Shown here: positions 5,072 through 7,005 of the stretch, piece by piece
Layout: every line of letters starts with the position of its first letter
Position numbering within the stretch: position 1 is the stretch's first letter
Assembly: GCA_002315685.1 (NCBI GenBank)
Contig: DCHX01000035.1
Span: 1-7,005, forward strand
From: Ruminococcaceae bacterium UBA1741
GTDB lineage: Bacteria; Bacillota; Clostridia; Oscillospirales; Acutalibacteraceae
Length of the DNA stretch: 7,005 nt
Reading direction: 5' to 3'
The notes under the pieces: generated by a model
What the model was told of the DNA's origin: nothing
Databases searched by the model: none
The model's input: the letters and a program-made list of their open reading frames with translations, nothing else
Translations under genes and position numbers: made by a program

Positions 5072-6934
5072 ATGAATTTGGCGGCGTATATGATGAAATC
5101 ATTTCTGAAAAAGATTTATTATGTTTTTATTGACTATTCTATTTCTATAATTTCGGTATTTACAATAATTTCTTTTTTTGGAACTTTCGATGAGCGTTAT
5201 GATGTTAGAATAGGATTTTTTTGTTATATTATTGCCTATCCTTGTTTTGTTGTTATAGCCTTGTATCTCGCAAGGGTGTACGAAATATTGTGGAAATACG
5301 CAAATATGACTACTTATATCAGACTTTTTATTGCGTCTTGCGCTTCGTCCGGCATTCTTTATATAACCTACTATTCTTTGGCAAAGACAAATCTACCTAT
5401 AAACTTTGATGTTTGTCTTTTAATTGCCTTAACTACATTTTTGCTTTTAATTGTGTCCCGATATTTTATATATAATTACGGAAAAAAGAGTGAGAATGAC
5501 GGTAGTTTTCTTAAAGGTAATATTATGGTTATCGGCGGTGGCTCTGCCGGTACCCTTATTATTAACGATATAAAGAAAAATTCAAAAAAGTCCGTTTGCA
5601 ATATTAAATGTATTATTGACGATGATATATATAAAAGAGGTTTTTCAATTAACGGTGTAACTATTGTCGGCGGTACGGAAGATATTATTTCGGCTGCAAA
5701 AAAATATGATATTGATGTTATTGTTTTCGCAATTCCTACTTGTACTTCGGCAAAGAAATCGACAATACTTAATTTATGTCAAAAAACAGGTTGCGCTATT
5801 AAAGTAATTCCTTCATTTTATCAGCTTTTATCAAATGAACAATATGATGTAAATGTTAATGTTTCTAATCTTCGTGAGATACAAATTGAAGATTTATTAG
5901 GTAGGGACCCTATAAATATTCATGTTGACTCGGTCTTAAATTATGTTAATAACAAAACTATAATGGTTACAGGTGGCGGTGGTTCTATCGGAAGTGAGCT
6001 TTGCCGACAAATCGCTCTACACGGTCCAAAACAGCTTATTATTTTTGATATTTACGAAAACAATGCTTATGATATTCAAAATGAATTATCAAAAAAATAC
6101 CCAAATCTTAATTTCACCGTTTTAATCGGTTCTGTTCGTGATGTAGATAGACTTCAATCGGTTTTTGATAAATACAGACCTCAATTAGTATTTCATGCTG
6201 CGGCACATAAGCATGTACCTTTAATGGAAGACAGTCCTAATGAGTCTATTAAAAATAATGTTTTCGGTACATACAATGTTGCAAATTGCGCTGATAAATA
6301 CGGCGTTGAGCGTTTTATTCTTATATCAACCGATAAAGCGGTTAATCCTACAAACATTATGGGAGCAAGTAAGAGAATATGCGAAATGATTATTCAAAAT
6401 TTCGCTTCACATTCGAAAACCGAATTTGCCGCGGTTAGATTCGGTAATGTTCTCGGAAGTAACGGCTCGGTTATTCCGCTTTTCAAAAAGCAAATTGCGG
6501 AGGGTGGACCTGTAACCGTTACCGACCCTAACATTATCAGATATTTTATGACTATTCCCGAAGCTGTTTCTCTTGTTTTGCAGGCAGGTGCAACGGCAAA
6601 GGGCGGAGAGATTTTTGTTCTTGATATGGGCGAGCCGGTTAAGATTATTGATCTTGCCGAAAATCTTATCAGACTTTCCGGTCTGACCCCTTATACCGAC
6701 ATAAAAATAGAATTTATCGGTCTTCGTCCCGGCGAAAAGATGTATGAAGAAAAACTATTGAGCGAAGAAGGATTAAAACGAACTGAAAACAGTTTAATTC
6801 ACATCGGTAAACCTATTGATTTTGATGAAAAACTGTTTTTAGAAACATTAGATGAATTAAACAAAAAAATGAAAGACGATAATTCCGATATTCGTTCTTT
6901 GGTTAGAAAATTAGTTCCGACTTATACTTATTAG
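5072..6934 (+). CDS. Membrane-bound nucleotide-sugar 4,6-dehydratase/epimerase (CapD/WbpM/FlaA1-type polysaccharide biosynthesis protein)
   Basis: This 620-aa enzyme probably converts a UDP-HexNAc (classically UDP-GlcNAc) to a 4-keto-6-deoxy sugar for surface polysaccharide or glycan synthesis, at the inner face of the membrane. Four hydrophobic helices lie at about 16-37, 46-67, 83-103 and 112-134. A first Rossmann-like domain follows with VIGGGSAG (153-160), then the linker LLGRDPINI (275-283). The catalytic extended SDR domain starts with TGGGGSIGSE (300-309) and includes FHAAAHKHVPLME (374-386), STDKAVNPTNIMGASKR (419-435) and RFGNVLGSNGSVIP (456-469). In the active site Met430 sits where most SDRs have Tyr, with Lys434 four residues on, the S-M-K arrangement reported for WbpM-type large dehydratases. 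Coordinates give the longest frame. ATG 5093 is the start I favour, because GGCGG (5080-5084) lies 8 nt before it while 5072 has no ribosome binding site and almost no leader. The gene has its own promoter and terminator and no glycosyltransferase neighbours in view. Confidence 0.93.
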   Translation: MNLAAYMMKSFLKKIYYVFIDYSISIISVFTIISFFGTFDERYDVRIGFFCYIIAYPCFVVIALYLARVYEILWKYANMTTYIRLFIASCASSGILYITYYSLAKTNLPINFDVCLLIALTTFLLLIVSRYFIYNYGKKSENDGSFLKGNIMVIGGGSAGTLIINDIKKNSKKSVCNIKCIIDDDIYKRGFSINGVTIVGGTEDIISAAKKYDIDVIVFAIPTCTSAKKSTILNLCQKTGCAIKVIPSFYQLLSNEQYDVNVNVSNLREIQIEDLLGRDPINIHVDSVLNYVNNKTIMVTGGGGSIGSELCRQIALHGPKQLIIFDIYENNAYDIQNELSKKYPNLNFTVLIGSVRDVDRLQSVFDKYRPQLVFHAAAHKHVPLMEDSPNESIKNNVFGTYNVANCADKYGVERFILISTDKAVNPTNIMGASKRICEMIIQNFASHSKTEFAAVRFGNVLGSNGSVIPLFKKQIAEGGPVTVTDPNIIRYFMTIPEAVSLVLQAGATAKGGEIFVLDMGEPVKIIDLAENLIRLSGLTPYTDIKIEFIGLRPGEKMYEEKLLSEEGLKRTENSLIHIGKPIDFDEKLFLETLDELNKKMKDDNSDIRSLVRKLVPTYTY

Positions 6935-6945
6935 AATTATATATT

Positions 6946-6986
6946 AAAAATCCGAGAATCACTAAATTTGTGATTCTCGGATTTTT
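6946..6986. terminator. Strong Rho-independent terminator, symmetric on both strands
   Basis: AAAAATCCGAGAATCAC (6946-6962) is exactly complementary to 6970-6986, giving a 17-bp perfect stem around a 7-nt loop (TAAATTT). The right arm ends in TTTTT and the left arm starts AAAAA, so it can act in both directions. It begins 11 nt after the dehydratase stop codon. The remaining 19 bases (6987-7005) show no recognisable gene end. Confidence 0.93.
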
Positions 6987-7005
6987 GTATAACGAAAACC
7001 ACCTG

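Noticed and set aside
6987..7005. End of a convergent minus-strand gene sharing the symmetric terminator
   Set aside because: Only 19 bases remain, and none of the three minus-strand frames stops between the window edge and the hairpin, so nothing supports a gene there.

Overview
The window is AT-rich bacterial DNA with short intergenic gaps, all genes on the + strand, strong purine-rich ribosome binding sites (AAGGAGG, AAAAGGGG), near-consensus sigma-A promoters, a lipoprotein signal peptide and the standard code (TGA is used as a stop). This points to a low-GC Bacillota, probably an anaerobic clostridial lineage. That placement is inferred from style and protein flavour, not from a marker phylogeny.

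Layout. (1) 1-1695: 3' part of uvrB (excinuclease ABC subunit B), cut by the window edge and closed by a hairpin terminator at 1711-1759. (2) 1761-1870: a regulatory gap with a perfect 13-bp palindrome, a near-consensus promoter (TTTACA, 17 bp, TATAAT) whose spacer is filled by a palindrome, and several TGTAAA/TTTACA half-sites. (3) 1871-4975: a four-gene operon encoding an amino-acid-type ABC importer (lipoprotein binding protein, permease, ATPase) and, overlapping the ATPase gene by 4 nt, a DapF-fold cofactor-independent racemase of CntK/histidine-racemase type. A GC-rich hairpin without a T-tract separates the binding-protein gene from the permease gene, which starts with TTG. (4) 4976-5071: two near-identical 23-bp tandem repeats followed by an extended -10 promoter. 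(5) 5072-6934: a membrane-bound nucleotide-sugar 4,6-dehydratase (CapD/WbpM/FlaA1 type), alone in its transcription unit and closed by a 17-bp perfect-stem terminator at 6946-6986.

The most interesting region is the operon. The binding protein appears circularly permuted: the segment that normally ends a family-3 solute-binding protein lies directly after its lipobox, and the protein stops just after the second hinge where that segment would normally follow. Its ligand site keeps the conserved Asp, but the usual carboxylate-binding Arg seems replaced by Met. The overlapping racemase gene suggests one pathway that imports an amino acid (perhaps a D-form, or histidine) and interconverts its stereoisomers inside the cell. 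No opine or metallophore synthase lies beside it in this window, unlike the staphylopine cluster that contains CntK.

uvrB and the dehydratase look like ordinary housekeeping and cell-envelope genes. No tRNA, rRNA, CRISPR array, insertion sequence or phage gene was seen.
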